A stretch of 15,999 nt of DNA from an uncultured Oscillospiraceae bacterium (lineage in GTDB: Bacteria; Bacillota; Clostridia; UBA1381), in assembly GCA_945876665.1 (NCBI GenBank), contig CAMCPC010000006.1, positions 1 to 15,999 of the forward strand, given 5' to 3'. Made by a program: the position numbers and the translations under genes. Below are positions 15,572-15,999 of the stretch, piece after piece. The first letter of the stretch is position 1; the number at the start of each line of letters is the position of its first letter. The notes under the pieces are model-generated. The model had not been told where the DNA came from, searched no databases, and was given only the letters and a program-made list of their open reading frames with translations.

Positions 15572-15602
15572 GTGGGAGAGATAGAAAATCTCGTCTGACC
15601 AC
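15572..15602 (+). promoter_or_regulatory. L1-binding-like RNA element directly before the rplA ribosome binding site
   Basis: GTGG (15572-15575) pairs with CCAC (15599-15602). The upper stem GAGAT (15578-15582) pairs with ATCTC (15588-15592) over AGAAA. The internal loop is GA on the left and GTCTGA on the right, the same architecture as the element before rplK but with a different upper stem. The structure ends 1 nt before AAGGAGG (15604-15610), so bound L1 would block ribosome entry at rplA. Confidence 0.8.
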
Positions 15603-15617
15603 GAAGGAGGATACGAA

Positions 15618-15999
15618 ATGTTTAGAGGAAAGAAATATCAGGATAGCGTAAAGCTTGTTGAGAAGTCAAAGCTTTACGACACAAACGAGGCTATGGACCT
15701 TGTAACAAAGACATCTAAGGCTAAGTTCGACGAAACTGTAGAGGTTCACGTAAGACTTGGCGTTGACTCAAGACACGCTGACCAGCAGGTCAGAGGTGCG
15801 ATTGTACTTCCGCATGGTACAGGTAAGACTTCAAAGGTTTTGGTATTCGCTAAGGGTCCAAAGGCTGACGAAGCAAAGGAAGCAGGCGCAGATTACGTTG
15901 GTGAAGCTGAGCTTGTTCAGAAAATCCAGGGTGAAAACTGGTTTGATTTCGACGTTGTTGTTGCAACTCCCGATATGATGGGCGTTGTTGGTCGTCTTG
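15618..15999 (+). CDS. rplA: 50S ribosomal protein L1, 5' part
   Basis: About 127 of the usual 230 or so residues are visible before the window ends. L1 binds 23S rRNA at the mobile stalk next to the E site and also represses its own operon. Family features are [20 protein letters not shown] at the start, then [20 protein letters not shown] and [20 protein letters not shown], and a MMGVVGRL motif at the edge. ATG at 15618 has AAGGAGG at 15604-15610 with 7-nt spacing. It is 78 nt after rplK, and that spacer holds an L1-like RNA element. rplJ, rplL and rpoB would be expected beyond the edge. Confidence 0.95.
   Translation, partial: MFRGKKYQDSVKLVEKSKLYDTNEAMDLVTKTSKAKFDETVEVHVRLGVDSRHADQQVRGAIVLPHGTGKTSKVLVFAKGPKADEAKEAGADYVGEAELVQKIQGENWFDFDVVVATPDMMGVVGRL

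Noticed and set aside
1..15999. tRNA or rRNA genes, prophage, insertion sequences, toxin-antitoxin or defence genes
   Set aside because: No cloverleaf, rRNA segment, transposase, integrase or defence-type protein was found; every long + strand frame is a housekeeping gene or a small membrane protein.

Overview
This is an ordinary housekeeping stretch of a low-to-mid GC Gram-positive chromosome, most likely class Clostridia and probably an Oscillospirales-type gut anaerobe. The taxonomic evidence is the AddAB (not RecBCD) repair enzyme, the YuiD-type DUF212 protein, a copper-amine-oxidase-N-like cell-surface domain, the strong AAGGAGG-type ribosome binding sites, a TTG-started xseA, and a TsaD-like paralogue sitting between nusB and xseA. 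All convincing genes are on the + strand. The species cannot be named from this window.

Layout. (1) 1-461: the 3' end of a cell-surface type gene, closed by a strong terminator. (2) 529-4696: a tightly packed operon with its own promoter: nusB, a TsaD/Kae1-like paralogue, xseA, xseB, ispA and a DUF212 membrane protein. Junctions range from a 4-nt overlap to a 10-nt gap. (3) 4724-6013: metK with its own promoter and a strong terminator. (4) 6053-13703: an extended -10 promoter driving addB and addA, which overlap by 17 nt, then a small bitopic coiled-coil membrane protein. (5) 13704-13999: the longest gene-free stretch (296 bp). It holds a cluster of GC-rich palindromes, then an A-rich UP-like tract, a near-consensus promoter and a leader hairpin. 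(6) 14000-15999: rpmG-secE-nusG-rplK-rplA (cut off by the window end), the conserved block usually found upstream of rplJ-rplL-rpoB.

How the genes work together. The first operon joins rRNA antitermination (NusB), exonuclease VII (XseA+XseB), prenyl diphosphate synthesis (IspA), a phosphatase-like membrane protein and a TsaD-like protein of unknown role. AddA and AddB form the helicase-nuclease that processes double-strand breaks. The last block supplies ribosomal proteins L33, L11 and L1, the SecE translocase subunit and NusG.

I do not see a new defence, mobile or biosynthetic system. The best second-look items are: two copies of an L1-binding-like RNA element, one before rplK and one before rplA; an inverted pair of 24-nt palindromic modules that differ by a compensatory stem change; the TsaD-like paralogue, which keeps its metal ligands but has altered substrate-loop motifs; and a recent-looking 15-bp in-frame tandem duplication inside addA. 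Several starts were moved from the longest possible reading frame to an internal ATG with a better ribosome binding site (xseB, metK, addB, the coiled-coil protein, rpmG, rplK).
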